Assembly: GCA_013076295.1 (NCBI GenBank)
Contig: RQOL01000906.1
Coordinates: forward strand, 1,364,001-1,428,000
Direction: 5' to 3'
DNA: 64,000 nt
Origin: Sanderia malayensis
Taxonomy: Eukaryota; Cnidaria; Scyphozoa; Semaeostomeae; Pelagiidae
The stretch's first letter is position 1, and every line of letters starts with the position of its first letter. The notes beneath the pieces are model-generated. The model was not told the DNA's origin. It saw only the letters and a program-made list of their open reading frames with translations, and searched no databases. Both the position numbers and the translations under genes were made by a program. Below are positions 12,575-25,373 of this stretch, piece after piece.

Positions 12575-13306
12575 TTAGATGAAAATGTCTTCTCCAGAAA
12601 ATAAATTAATTGGGGTAGCTTCACATGTTTGTGTTGGTGGTGATCTGATCTTCCTTTTAGTTTGTGATGAATTTTGGCTCTTCGGACTGTCAGTTTGCTT
12701 CGATTGATTGTTGCAGACGTTTGAATCTTGCGAAGCAGTAATGGCGTGTGGAGACCAGAGTGGTACCATTTGCTCTGCAAAATAATAGCTAAGGTTAAAC
12801 AAGGTTATAGCAATAGCTGAGGGGTAATGTTTGGTCTTTCAATGAGGGAATGGTTGAAGTCGACCAGATAAAAAGACTGTTCACGGTTTGATAAAGTTTA
12901 CCTGCTGACGGGGTGTAAGAGTTATGTATTTGTTTTGGAGTATTAGTTGGAACTCGTACATCTGGTGAGCATGGAGGCAAGCTTATCGTTGGAGTGAAGA
13001 CTTGGGGCCTTCTTCCTCTAGGCCCAAATAAAGGATTGTTCTTTCGACCTATATGAACAAAATGAAACGACTTTGAAGATTTTGAAGTGTCTATTCTTGG
13101 TGAATAGTAGAAGCAAATGAAAAAAAACTGCACGACTTTTTAGAGATTCCCTCACCAAATCTGTGTAATGGCGTTGGTCCAGCATTTCTCTCACAAACAG
13201 GAACATTTTGAATCGGTGAATCACAACAGTTTCTTGACTGATTTAGAAAAGGTGAGCATGGAACACACTGAAAGTCGTTTAAAGTTGAGCCCTCCACAAA
13301 TGACAT
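12575..13306 (-). CDS. Unrecognised 165-residue Ser/Pro-rich protein
   Basis: Three exons read on the minus strand: 13306-13156, 13048-12902 and 12774-12575. All have GT-AG borders and consistent phase (1, 1), and the total is 498 bases including TAA. The ATG at 13306 is the first in frame. The product is Ser/Pro/Thr-rich with many SP and TP pairs (CSPF, DSPI, GPTPLHRF, CSPDVR, LWSPH, SPPT), suggesting proline-directed phosphorylation and a disordered nuclear protein; this is inference. No membrane segment or enzyme motif is visible. Its start lies about 250 bases from the start of a divergent gene, with an E2F-like palindrome between them, so cell-cycle control is possible. I do not recognise the family. 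Confidence 0.6.
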
Positions 13307-13560
13307 CTTCTTGTGCTTCAAAATGCAATCACACTTTTACAAACTGCAGGCATGAAATTGCTTTAGAATTAAAAAGAAATACTCCGCCATTATGTTTTAA
13401 AAATCAGCTGATTCGTCATCTGAATTTTTAGCGCGAAAAAAAGTTGCCACCGACCCAGGCCCTTTGAAGAATGGCCGGGCGGGAAGACGAAAAGGCGAGG
13501 GGAAATGGGAGATGCATGCTTTCAGAGGTTACGGCTACCCTTTTGAACTGAAATGAAACT
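13307..13560. promoter_or_regulatory. Short bidirectional promoter with an E2F-like palindrome
   Basis: The two predicted starts (13306 minus, 13561 plus) are about 254 bases apart. At 13426-13443 the sequence reads TTTTTAGCGCGAAAAAAA, a near-palindromic match to the E2F consensus TTTSSCGC. No TATA box is evident. Site function is inferred from the motif. Confidence 0.4.
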
Positions 13561-15827
13561 ATGAAGGCAAAAATGAGGTGTGCAGGCATTCATTTTAACT
13601 TATACATATCACTTTAGCAGCAAGGCACTTGCTTTAATTATTGGTATTGCTAATTTTCCCAATGAACCTAGAGAATTGAAATTGAAGTGTAATACCTAAA
13701 CCTAAACCTCATTGTTTGTAAAGACTCGGATTTGATAATTTTTTGTGTTGTAGATTTGCTATTTTATTCCACATTATAGGTCAAACAAAAAATTAGCTAC
13801 AAAGCCAAAAAAATACCACAGCACGGATGCATGGGATAAAAAAGCCAGAGTTAAAACATACTCAAAATCCCGGCCATGTCAAGTCAAAAAACATTTGTCT
13901 GAGAAGTTGTTTGATGATGTATTTGAAATCAAAGAAGATAAATCAACAAATAGTGCAGAAAGTATTTTGTTTTATTTTTGTTTAACCATGCTTAAATGTT
14001 GGTTTCATGCCCCTTTTTGTTTTTCCTGTCTAGAAATGTTATCCTATAGCTCTTTTTCTTTGCAGTAGCTATGAATGCAAACACAGAAGAGCAAATGCAA
14101 ACACTGAATGCAAACACTGAATGCAAACAAGTTCCATTTCAAATGTAAGCATTCTGTTTTTGTTAACTATGCATGGACTTGCTAAATTTTAATAGCATAT
14201 AGTACTCTCTACCTACACTGCAAAACCCCAGTTAGTGCTTCACACATGCCTTATTTGCGATGTTGTGTTGATAACGGCAATGCTGTTTTTTGCAGACTGC
14301 ATGCTTGCATTGATATCGAGAAAGAATGTGTTGAGAAACAAGATTTCAAGGAACAAAATGATGAAGAACAGTTTGATAAGAAACAATTTCACAAGAAACA
14401 AATTGACAAGGATGGAAATCATAAATATACTAGCAGTGAATCTAATAGTAATGAGTCGTCTCCCAAGAATTCAACTTGCATTGAAGGAGGTGTGAAAATA
14501 GAAGCTAAGGAAATAAAGGAGCCATTGCTATCACCTATTCCAGGTTGGTTTAATTAATCACCATCACAAGGTTCTTTTTATTATGTTTTAATTTTGCTGT
14601 ATTTAAAAGCAAAGAATTTATACTAATAGAAATCATGTCTTTTGTTAAAGGTCGTGGAACTGAAAGGACAAACACTGATAGCGTATCAATGGAACTCACC
14701 AATCCTTGTACACCTTGCAAGACAAACTCCAGCCATTGTTTATCTACTGTTGGTGGCTCAACTCCTTATATCTTAGCAGCTTTGCTGGTGAGTGGGTTTG
14801 AATGTGCTCTCAGTCAAATCATTTGGAAGGCTTTATTGATGAATGTATTTTAGCTTACAATTTATTTTGATAGAAAAAGAAGTCAAGAAAATCACGTAAA
14901 ACAAGCATGGCCCCATTCATAAAGCAGAAGTTAAAAGAGCTTGAGAAAAAAGAAAGGTCACAAAGAGGAAAGCTTAAAACTGGATCAGGAAAGAAACATT
15001 TCAAACAAAGCAAATCAAAAGAAGAGTGCCTTGAGCTACCAAGGTCTTCATCTAGAAATGAGAGCAGTAATAAATCTCAGGTATATAGCCTGAAAAATTC
15101 TTTTGAAGAATTTTGAAACAAGCAACATTAATTTATTACGGCAATCAAATGTTATTTGCTTCTTTCCAGCACAAAGTTCTATGATATCAAGTTCACATAA
15201 AATTATTGTCAATAGTTTGGAGTAAAATTAGGGCCCTTTTTCCAATTGAAGTGGGGCACCTTTTATGGATTTTGATACTGTCATTCTATCACTGCTGTTT
15301 ATGAGTATCCAAAGTGTGATAGTTTTAGATTCAAATTTGATGAAGCTTTCTTTATGCTTCTAGGAAATATTGCTCGGACAAGTTTCACCCATTGTTGTGA
15401 ATGAGTTTGATGCAGAAACAACACCAGAGGACAAGAATGCATCTGTTAAGGTAAATAATGTTGAATTATTTGTTACTATTTATATTACATATATTACATA
15501 TTATATTACTTAATCTGCTAAAAGTTTATTTTAGTCAAGTAACATAATGGCTACCAACTGTTTTGCATCAATTCATTCATGTGGAGTTAATGTGGAATAA
15601 AATAGCAAATGTATTTGTTTCAACAGCTTCAAACTGACCCAACTAGCATTAGAAGTCGTCGAAGTTTAAGCTACGCAAAGAGAAAAGCAATACCAATAGA
15701 TTGTCTTCAGACTGAGCCAGCTAGATTGGAGCTCAGAGAAGCTAAGGTAAGAGTTAAGCATAATCCACTCTGGCTTACCCAATCTGCTGATAGGAGCAAC
15801 TTTCCTGTTGATATACTCTCACGCTAG
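13561..15827 (+). CDS. Unrecognised basic, Lys-rich protein, eight exons
   Basis: Phase-consistent exons: 13561-13577 (short first exon, tentative), 13780-13961, 14066-14144, 14296-14543, 14651-14787, 14874-15080, 15364-15450, 15627-15827. The product is about 385 residues, very rich in Lys, Ser, Glu and Asn. One part has iterated F-x-K-K/E-Q-like units (residues near 105-125: FDKKQFHKKQIDKD), and another is a basic stretch with a likely coiled segment (IKQKLKELEKKER). The C-terminus contains RRSLSYAKRKAIPID. The composition suggests a nuclear, chromatin- or nucleic-acid-associated protein. There are no membrane segments or enzyme motifs. An alternative donor at 15747 (AAG|GTAAGA) could shorten the last exon. 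It is transcribed divergently from the 165-residue gene. Family unknown. Confidence 0.5.
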
Positions 15828-16688
15828 TACAGCTCGTTCGAGTTTTTAGGTCCAGTTAGAACCAAATCAACAGTGACATTAAACTGATAGACGTTTTTAG
15901 CTGTGTTTTAGGTGATTGAAAATAGGTTGTTAAGTGGAGTTTAGTTTGGCAGACTAGTTGGCATCCTGATATTTAATGAATGCTCTTCACTTCTGGTTTA
16001 ATAATATAACTACAGTTTTACCTGGTTTTACCTTTTTTGTCAAATAGTAGTCAAATAGTAGTGCAGCCATCAGCAGAGGCATGGGGGTGTATAAAAAAAA
16101 TTGGGGGTGGGGTGACCATAAGAAAAAGAGAATGACACGTGACATGTTTAATCTTGAGAGGGGTAATTTTTTATCCATGTTTCGCACTTTGCTGAAAAAT
16201 AGAAAGCATTTGCCCCCTGTCTCCCACGCCATTTGCTAAAATGACCAAAAATAATCACTCTCTGGTATTGGCAATTTTAACGTTGTAGATTAGTGTATAA
16301 TATTCAGATCAGTCGGTAGTTACGTTTTATTTGAATATATTCAGTTTTTGTTCTAAAATATTGTATATAAAAAAGCAAAAAGTTTCAAAAAATGTAGCAA
16401 AAATATTAATTTAGAGATTTTGAATTAATTGACAATGTCTTTCGGACGACATCAAAATCGTTTTCTTCTGGGTTGTACTTGGATTTCTATTTACATTAAG
16501 CATCCAACAACTGTTTATGATGCAATCATAATATAATGTCTCAATAGACTTACTCCAAGTCTATTTCGTATGGGGACTGGGAAGAAAGACAAAGAAAAGA
16601 CTACAATTTTCCTTTTTCTTTGCGGCAGTTCTTTTACGAAATAGACTCAGCGCAAGTTTATGACTCAGTGGTTGTAGCAAAGATCAGT
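15828..16688. other. Intergenic between two convergent genes
   Basis: Between the stop of the Lys-rich gene and the stop of the next minus-strand gene. AT-rich, no coding frame of note, no repeat recognised. It should hold both 3' UTRs. Confidence 0.4.
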
Positions 16689-17342
16689 TTAATTCATCAT
16701 TGAAGCTCGTCCTTTTCTGTTGATTCTATGGAAAGCTTCTCTTCTACCTTTCTTTGCAGTCTCCTGCGCCTCAAATTCAGCGTAATTCTGTGTGACATGC
16801 GTGAACATTGCATTCGACTCCAGCTTGGGCAAACTTTGCTGCATCCTATTACTCTTCCAGTTGTTGTTTTCAATTGTTCTACCACTGATCCTCTGCATAA
16901 AATCCGTCCGTCTTTTGCGCCAATACCTTTCTCTTTCGCTCTGTTTTTCAGTGGCTTTTCTGAGAGCTTGCGATATGGGATTCTTTGACTTTTCAACCGG
17001 TGCAAGCTTCCCCACTGATCGTGCATTGGACGATGACCTCTCGTACGGGTCATTTTTCAGTATTTTTGGCAACTGTTGTAACATTATCTTTGTCGTGTTA
17101 TCATGTCCACTCGTTGATATGGCGAATGCGGAGCGAACTGCATTGCCAGCAACGTGCAGTTTTTCAAGGGACTCTACGATAGATTCTTGTGTGTCTTGTG
17201 TATGTTGTTGCTCTAGCACTTGTGTCAAGTCGCTCAATTTGATTCGCATTCTTGATTTGCTTTCATCGAAATTGCTATTGGATGATGAAGTCACTTTGTT
17301 CTTTCCAGTGATGTCGCTCATTGCTTTTTTGCGCCTTGGCAT
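16689..17342 (-). CDS. Unrecognised basic protein, 217 residues, single exon
   Basis: An uninterrupted minus-strand frame from ATG at 17342 to the stop at 16689. Two codons upstream are open but have no ATG, so this start is preferred. The N-terminus is basic (MPRRKKAMSD), followed by Ser/Asn-rich sequence, a helical stretch with heptad-like leucines (LSDLTQVLEQ ... IVESLEKLH) and a strongly basic, Arg-rich second half (ERERYWRKRRTDFMQR). The ending is also basic. Composition suggests a nuclear or cytoskeletal adaptor rather than an enzyme. No Cys/His metal site or membrane segment is visible. I do not know the family. Confidence 0.55.
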   Translation of the reverse strand: MPRRKKAMSDITGKNKVTSSSNSNFDESKSRMRIKLSDLTQVLEQQHTQDTQESIVESLEKLHVAGNAVRSAFAISTSGHDNTTKIMLQQLPKILKNDPYERSSSNARSVGKLAPVEKSKNPISQALRKATEKQSERERYWRKRRTDFMQRISGRTIENNNWKSNRMQQSLPKLESNAMFTHVTQNYAEFEAQETAKKGRREAFHRINRKGRASMMN

Positions 17343-17429
17343 TGCCAACACCAGTTATTAGTCCGTGTATCTTTGCGAATTATCCAGTGTGTTAGGAGAT
17401 CTCTGCTTTATTCTGCTACAATTGTTTGC

Positions 17430-17860
17430 TAACGTTGTTTCAGTGTCTGACCTCTTTCGCCGCTGCAAACAAACCTTCTCAGCACAATCAAGCACTGTGT
17501 CAATATTCGATTAAAAGACACTGAACTTCTAGTTCCTCTGAATGAAAGCAAGCTATAGTATTCAAGGCCACACGAATTCGTCAAGTCAATGTTTTCAATT
17601 GGCAATGCTTGAAGTAATTGTGCAAGGTAGAGGAGTATCGTCTTTATTCTTCTCTGCAAAATCAATTTCTTATCCAGCAGAACGTTTTTCTTCAATATGT
17701 CTCCAACTCACCACCTATTACAGTTCAGAAAGCTTTTCAAGTTGCGTTATTTTCAATCTTCCCACCATGAGGCCTTGTTGCTTTCATGCGCCACAATACT
17801 CACGCCGTACCTTTTGATATCGGTGCTCCAAGTAGCCATCCTCTTGTGAGGTATACTTTC
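17430..17860 (-). CDS. Possible exons of a further minus-strand gene (weak)
   Basis: An open minus-strand stretch, roughly 17695-17442, has amphipathic, leucine-rich sequence (IKTILLYLAQLLQALPIE) preceded by a good acceptor (TTTTGCAG). A short ATG-started frame with a donor lies near 17850 (MATWSTDIK). I could not join these in a consistent phase, so the model is incomplete. It could be a small multi-exon gene or noise. Confidence 0.2.
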
Positions 17861-18002
17861 TCACTTAACTTTACGAATAAACTGTCGTTTAGTTGTTCAT
17901 TGTTCTTGTCCTTTCAAATTGATTGCTTTGTTATTTTAAGCGGCTTTTTTCAACAAGCCGATCAATTTTCATTCACACCTAATTGTTGTTTACTTTGATG
18001 CG

Positions 18003-18072
18003 ATTTCCTTCATTAAGCGCCCACTCTCGAATACGCGCCCTCCCTCGAATACGCGCCCTCCCTCAACAGATA
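18003..18072. repeat. Fragment of the GAATACGCGCCC dispersed repeat
   Basis: Three imperfect copies of TCGAATACGCGCCCTCC occur in tandem. They resemble the AATAAGCGCCC family seen at 48-50 kb. The surrounding 17.9-18.4 kb is otherwise noncoding. Confidence 0.5.
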
Positions 18073-18473
18073 ATTTTTAAATTATGTCTCCCTTTGCTCT
18101 TATAGACAACCTTTATTTAAGAATGCTGCAGTTAATAATTGATGCATTCAAAAAAGGAAGCTTAAAAGGGTGTACGTAACCCTGGCAATACCGCATCGTA
18201 TTTATGCAGTTGATGATCTCCAGCTCTAGAAATTGTTAGAGAAATGGTAATGCAGTTTTCTCAAAAAGCTACCTCGATTTGCAATACTATACAAAAATTA
18301 ACTATTTACATGTATTCTCATTAATTTGTTATTTAAATTGCATGCTACAAGTTTCAGAGCCTCCGTAGACTTCTGTCGCAATGGTTTTTGCAACATTTGC
18401 AAGCCTCTATTTTGCAGTGCTTTCAGGAGCACTTCATGTTTAAGGCTTGTTTCTTCGTGAAGAACCACTCTCT

Positions 18474-21169
18474 TCAACCAAGATATTCTTCTAACAAGTC
18501 TTCAACAGGCGCAAAGCATTCTCGCTTGAAATGCACTGCATCCCATTGCTTGCTCACACCACCACTTCCTCCTGGATAAGAGTCACTGATTGGATAAACG
18601 TCCAAGACATCTATTTCATTCTTGCACATTGCCGACGTTGCATAGGCGTTGAATAGCTGCACTCTCTAGCAATATAAATCAAAATGAAGAACATTAGGTT
18701 ATTGCTAAGAAAAATACTGCATGCTCATGTATTAGGGACTGTGCTGCCTGTACACCACGGGCTATGATTTAATGCAGAACGTGAGAAGGCTGGCTTACCG
18801 GTACCGTTAGGAATCGCAACCCCTTTGCGTGCCGCGCTCCTGTTTTTGGATCTCCGTATCTCTCTCTGAACAGAGCTGTAGTTGTCTTCCAAATGATTTT
18901 GCCGTGGAAACCTTGCGGTGAATGCTTATGGCTTGTGAACAGATCTATGGTTCTGTCTATGAGCTTTCTGTATTTGTCAAATGTTATACCCTGCACGTAA
19001 TGAAGTCCCATATTGATGATCAGAACGCTGTGGTCGTTCATCCTTGCATCACCCAGCACATCGTCGAGCTCCGAAAGAATTCTGTCGATACTAAAGTCTT
19101 TGTTGTCCCACAGCATTTTCGCCTGGTTGATGTTGTTCTCCTGGATCTTGTACACCCAATTGTACGTGTGGTCGCATCCTGCTGTCAGCTCTTTGCAGAG
19201 TCGACGCTTCATCAAGGATTTGTAGAACAAGTCACCGTTTGAGTCTCCATATATCCAAACCAGTCCATCTCTGTGGTCAGTGGAATCTCTGCCAATGTTC
19301 TCTGCAACATTAAAGTATGATACACTGTATGAGATCGTGTCTCTTTCAAGGTATTATGTTGCATCTTCGACTTTAAGCTTTGAGTTCACCCATAGCAATC
19401 ACATACGAGCTTAAATCCTGGAATAATCTCCCCCCCCCACCGGGGGGATAAAATGCAGTCCATAACATGATGAGCAATTGTGCCGTATCTCTGTTGCTTG
19501 CTTACCTTTAATGTATGGCTTCCACACATTGTTTGTCCATCGGCCAAATCCGTTCCACATCATGCAGGAAGGATTAGGGCAATACTTGTCCAGTATTCCG
19601 CTCTCACTCATCTCTGAATAGGACATCAAATCATTAAAAATGCGATTTTCAAAGCAGTCTACAAGCATAGCTACTTCTCTGTCTTAATAGGTGTCTTAAT
19701 ATGTTATTGTTCTCAATAAGATTGCTTACCTTTAAATACGGACACAGAGCTAGATTTGACAGTGAAGTTGAGCCCTCCTGGTAGTGCCTGCAACAAAAGT
19801 GGATGCTCGAAGCCTGGAAGGACATCTGGATGCTGGTATTTTCCTTGTGCATTGCCTGGAAAACAAAACAGCAGGCATATGCGGTTATCAAGCTATTTCT
19901 TACATTCTTCGGTTGTTTCAGTTTTTAAAACATTTATTAAACTATTTTTATTATTCTTGTACAACTCTTCTCATGGTCTTGATGTTATAGCAGTATTTTG
20001 TCTATTATCAGGCCACCTTCCATTGGTTTCGGATAATAGAACTAACGTCTTTCTCCCTAGAACATCTTTCTATGTTATAAGTCTTTATATTTCAAGGCAT
20101 TACTGACGGCAAAGTCTATCACTGTGACAGTGCATGATAGTATCACATTGTTTTAAGTAGATCCTCAGCTGAATATATAATGCAATGCAATGATACCATT
20201 AAGGATTTCTACACATTTCTACATAACCAGAAACGAACCTTTAATGAACCAGTCTTTTGGTGGATCTTTCATCCCATCACACAATGTATACTCTAAAACG
20301 ATGTTCACTGTGTATTTCCCCGGCTCCACGACCAAGAACAATACTTCATATCTGCCATCATCATGGTCTACTATTGTCACAGGAATAGACGTCGCCCCGG
20401 CCACGTGCACTCTCCAGCTATCGCCCCCAATAGATTTCTTTGTGCCGTCTTGGCTCACGCTTTGAATAAAGAACCTACTAAACTGTCCCGTTGGTTTAAT
20501 GTCTTCACCAAATACGTAGCTATAGGCAGCAGTTGTCACAGTTGACGGGGTCCATTGAGGCTTATCTGGTGTCCATTTTGTGTGATTCACGCAGCTACCA
20601 AGAATTCTCTGCCAGTTCACCCTGTAATCACGTTGGATGCACCATGCTCTTAGAAACTGCAGCTCATCATTTGTCATCAACCATTGCTCGCCATATTTTC
20701 TGTATCGTAAAGGCTGTGATTCTGTATACTCCGACATGTAGTGATCGATAGTGGCTCTTTTCTGTTTTTCATCATTTTCACTTTCATCCTTACTGTTCGT
20801 TTGCGAATGTTTCAATCTCTTGTCGGATAGGACCTCGGTGAATGAGTCGTAATTGCTTTCTTTGTCAACGTTGTCACTGTCAGTTGTCAACAATCGGCTG
20901 GCACGCCTGTCTCCGTTTGAATAGTAGTTTGCAGTAGCTGTTGGTGACCCGTCCCTCGCGGCTAGATTAAGACCCGTCGCATGATCAGATGGCCAGGATT
21001 TTACATTACCTGATGATGCTGCTATCAATGTATTGCAATTGTGTTGAAACATCATTGTGCCCAGCGGTATGTCTACTAATCGTATGGTATGCAACAGCAT
21101 CAGCAAGCACGCAATTGCCAGTAATATTGCATAAAAGTTGCGTCGTTTCACCAAGTCCAGATTCATCAT
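18474..21169 (-). CDS. NXPE family member (neurexophilin/PC-esterase domain protein), copy 1
   Basis: Five exons: 21169-20239, 19855-19730, 19613-19506, 19301-18799, 18665-18474, giving 619 residues in consistent phase. A short cytosolic N-terminus precedes one hydrophobic segment (residues ~13-30, FYAILLAIACLLMLLHTI), so this is a type II membrane or secretory-pathway protein. Next come an acidic stalk, an NXPE Ig-like region (GGDSWRVHVAG, CDGMKDPPKDWFIKG), the MMWNGFGRW segment, and a PC-esterase-like part with WIYGDSNGD as the candidate nucleophile motif, then NMGLHYV and a C-terminal AYATS...DVYPISDSYPGG block. Family members are thought to act on glycans in the secretory pathway; the substrate is unknown here. 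A related copy lies next to it in the same orientation. Confidence 0.85.
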
Positions 21170-22407
21170 CTTCTTGTTTCACGTATCGACAGATTGTTGT
21201 TACAAATATATGACAACAGTCTTTTGCACGCGGGTTATCTTGCGAGTCGAAAGTGTCACAGTCTTGTTTAACAAAGACTGCCTTGTCTTGTTGTCGATAT
21301 CAGGTTAAAGTTCTTGCCTGGAAGGCAATCTGTTCAAGCAGTAAGACGCTGGCCTATATGTTATTGTCGTTGTATAGATTAATTAAATAGATATTCTTCA
21401 CTTTCCCGTCATCCGACTGTTCCACTTTGATTATCAGCTTTTGTATCATTTTCTGCTGTCATTATTAAAAATGCTTAATCAATGCTTCTTTGTATTATTA
21501 ATAAGAATACAATGCAATTTTTATAAAAGGGATATATGTCCTTATCTATCCCTTCTCCTATCACTACTGTTTATGGTTACCTATCACGGCTCCATAACTC
21601 TACACGTACTGAATCACCTCACCGAGTAACTCTGGTCGGTCGACTTGAGAAGCCCAACAGATAAACCAAAAGCAAGTTTTCCACGCCCAATTAGCCTCTG
21701 TGGCTAAATTCAGGCCAGCTTGCGCAAGATAACCAATTGTTTAAGATCTTTTCTTCGGCTGATTTCCAACACGGTTTATTTAAAATACGGTTTATTTAAA
21801 CTTCTTGTAACTGTTGAATAAACAACCAAGCAAACGTCTGCTGCATTGCTTGGTTAATGAGGTTAATTCTAAACCTGAAATTGTCGAATGGCTTATTTAA
21901 TTTTGTTTACTCATCTCTCTGACCGCGTTGAATTGTGTGATTGCAACCTTGATTCACTATGATTCTTGTGTGTTCAACTCAGAATTGCTCTTTTGACCTT
22001 GACCTGCTATGGCATAAGTGAGTGAGCAATTAAGACACGTGCGTTGTTATTGTGGATAGTTTTGTATTATGTGTAGTGTATATTATGCAGGTTTCCACAG
22101 ACAGCCTTGTTGCTGCACTTTGCAGCTCCACAGAAAAAGGTTTCAACTAGTTTTTTTATGAAAAAAACTTGATAAACGATAAAGACACTTGATAAAAACT
22201 TGATAAAGACACTTGATAAAAACACAGAAAACTACAGAAAATTACAGAAAACTTAACCATACATTACAAACATTTCAATATTTACATCCCTGGTATTTAC
22301 AAGTCCTAACAGCTTTAGTTTGAAGTATTTCGTGAACTATTGGCATCTTTTTAGCTATGGAATTACGAAGAGCAATTATTATGCTTGCACACGTTCTCTA
22401 ACATCTG
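21170..22407. other. Intergenic spacer between the two NXPE genes
   Basis: AT-rich. It contains a short local tandem of ACTTGATAAA(A/G)AC units around 22165-22225. No gene or RNA recognised. Confidence 0.4.
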
Positions 22408-25373
22408 TTAGATTTCTCGATGCTGGAAAAGGTCTTCTAATAGTCTCTCGGATGCTGCAAGTGCGGCCTGGTCGTAATGGGCAGGGTCGTTTCTTTTCGC
22501 CTGTGTCCCTGTTCCCTTTGGGTACGAGTCTGTCATTGGGAATACGTCAAGCACAGGGAAACCAGCTGAGCACATTTGACTTGTTGCATATGCATTATAC
22601 AGCAAGACACGCTGAAAACAAAGGGACGTACTGTTACTTATGTTGAACCCTGTGTCCAACTGTCTTTGATGTATAAGAGTATAAGTGTGTAGTAGCTGGT
22701 GAATGGTAATCAACAGTCTTTGACTACAGGTAGTACTGAAAAGAAGTTTTATTTAAAGCTGTGAAAATTAGGTTGTATAAATCAAAAATTATCATCTGAC
22801 CTGATGATTTAGAAACCTCATCTGTTGTCCATGTTTTTGTTTGAGCTTGTGTTTATAAAACGACGTGGTCGTCCTCCACACAACCTTCCCAACGTAATTA
22901 TTGCTCAATACTTCAATGATGCTGTTTATAAGAATCTTGTAGTCCTCGAATTTAACTCCTTCTACAAAATGAAGTCCAAAATTCATCAATATCACCGACT
23001 CGGGTACGTTGAAGTAGGGATGTTGCAGAACCTGTGATAGTTCGTTGATTATCCTTGTCATGTTGAAGTTCTTATCGTCGTTTTCCGTCTTAGCGATAGT
23101 CGTGTTAAAGTCTGTAGGATAGTAAAATGTTGTTAGATTCATTTAATAGATATTGTGATAGTCCAGTTACAATCTGTCAATTAGTTTTCTGCATCCCTCT
23201 TTTTTGAGAAGGTACATTAAACACCCGCATATAAGAACCAGTAAATTAAGAACCTTCCAGGCTAAAATCCCTGCGCAAAACAATAGAAGAGACAATAGGT
23301 TATTGTATTTGAACAATAGGCTGGATGCAGAATTCACAGGTTCTTATACGCGGGTGTTTACTGTATAGAACTAGACAAAAGAATGTAGCAGAAATGGACG
23401 TAGTCAGCAAGTCATCGAGGTATCTCAACTGGTTCCTGGTACTTTTAAAGATGCATTTTGTACCACTTTTAATTAGTGACATTTATTTACCTCTGATAGA
23501 GTATATCCAGTTGTAGGTGTGACCACACCTACCAGTAAACATACGACATAGATTGCCAAACAGTTTGATATTATTGTAGAATTGTTCCATAACAGAGTCA
23601 CCGTATAACCAGAGTCGTCCGTTGTACGTTGTCTCTACTTTACGTCGTCTGTCCCTCAGCACTTTATCTGTCCCGTCAGTGAATGTTTGGTCTATATAAA
23701 CTGTAGCTTTATTGATTAATAACTAGGTACTCTAAACGGTTAATAACTAGGTACGCTAAAGTATTCTTGTTGTCGTTTTGTTTTCTTAACAGTTGGAGAG
23801 CTACTCTGTTTAGATGGTGCATTGACATCACTGCTGAACATTACTTGCTATGAGTCTGTAAGGAAAGCCATACCTCTATCTGTCTTGTAAGGATACCAAT
23901 CGTCGTCAATCCATCTACCATATCCATCCCATAGTAAGTTGCATTGTTCGTTGCAAATCGGCGCTCTTGTTTTCATAAGCAAACTGACAGCTGCAGTGAA
24001 CAGACGTATATTTCAAAGCCCGTTTTTATTCATTAAAACATGCAGCCTATTCAATTTCAATTCATAAAGCACTACTGTATGCAGGTATATGCTTAGTATG
24101 TGTCTATGGTATTTATCACCAGATAAGTCACCTAAAGGTCTTTTATACAACCATAGTTCACTGTAAATCAATGAATAATCGCATATGTTCACTAATGGTA
24201 TAGGTCCACTATTGGTCTATTACGTAGCTAATTTTGTCTACTTAAGAGCTCCATGGTGAAGAGTCGGCTGCTTACCTTGTAAATAATCGTCTGATTGTTG
24301 ATCGTTGACTATTATTGCTGAGCTCTGTGGTGTCAAATCCATTTTTTCTGATATGTAAGGGTAGTCACTGCCTAATGAACCCTCTGGCTGGTATTTTCCT
24401 TGAGCATTGCCTGGCAGTAGCAGGAAAATATTGTATTATAAAGTCAACAATCGAATGTTGCGTCGAATGGAATGTCCACCGTTAGTGACAAAGCGCCTTG
24501 TGAAAAATTCATGGAAGTTATATACTCGCGTTGCACTTACCTATGATGAACCAGTGATCTGGGGGGTCTTTCATTCCATTGCATAAAGAATGTTCTAGAT
24601 ACACATTTACCATGTACACTCCAGGCTCGAATAGGAGGAACGAAACCTCGTAAGTTCCATTCTGAAGGTCGTACACCGTTGTCACAGGAACACTTGGGCC
24701 ACGAAGATGCACGCGCCACGAATCACCCCCAATTGTCTTTCGTTTACCATTTGCTGTTCTTGATTCAATGTAAATCTTACTGAATTCATCTAAAAAGTGC
24801 ATCAAATGACATGCATTTACCTGTATAGATTCTATGCCTTGTTAGCTCTTATTCAGCTTCTCAGACAGAAAATAATATATATTTCATATAGATTATAGTC
24901 TGTCTGATGATTGCGAAAGCATGAAACTCCGAGTAACAGAGAACTATTCTGTTTCATTTCATTTATTTATTTAATCACTCTTATAAATGCTTTGTGCCGA
25001 ATGTAGCACATCCTCTATGCTTCCCTTTTAACGATTTTTCCCAAAAGGATGGATCTGCACCGTACTTACATGTTGGTCGTATCTCCATGGCAATTATGAC
25101 GCTCTTTGCTGCATTTGTCGACTCGTTCCAGCCCTCTTGTTTTGACCCCCAAGACATGAGGTTCTTACAAGGCTTCTGTATTTCTTCCCAATCCTTTCGA
25201 TATTTTCTCAATTTGCACCAACTTTTGTAGAAATTAGCCAACTTAACATCGTCTGTCCTTGAGACTTCTGTTGTTCCCTTCAGATCTGTTATTCTGTCTA
25301 GATACCGGATGGTAGTCAAAGCTAAACATACCAAAAATAAACAGTAGAACAGTTGATTTTGTTGGCTTAACAT
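22408..25373 (-). CDS. NXPE family member, copy 2
   Basis: Seven exons: 25373-25070, 24789-24541, 24410-24276, 23990-23874, 23691-23491, 23111-22801, 22611-22408, giving 506 residues in consistent phase. A short N-terminal hydrophobic segment (FYCLFLVCLALTTI) acts as a signal anchor. The conserved blocks of copy 1 recur in order: GGDSWRVHLRG, LCNGMKDPPDHWFIIG, GNAQGKYQ, LLWDGYGRW, LWLYGDSVMEQFY, NFGLHFVEG, AYATS...DVFPMTDSYPKG. The stalk is much shorter than in copy 1. The part corresponding to copy 1's 503-base exon is here split by an intron (23112-23490), so the two genes differ in intron number and are not a very recent duplication. The role is as for copy 1. Confidence 0.83.

Noticed and set aside
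16728..17361. Plus-strand open frames opposite the 217-residue protein.
   Set aside because: They are antisense shadows; the minus-strand frame has the better composition and a clean ATG.
19756..20106. Plus-strand frames across the NXPE genes.
   Set aside because: Shadows of NXPE exons whose minus-strand reading matches the family and splices in phase.
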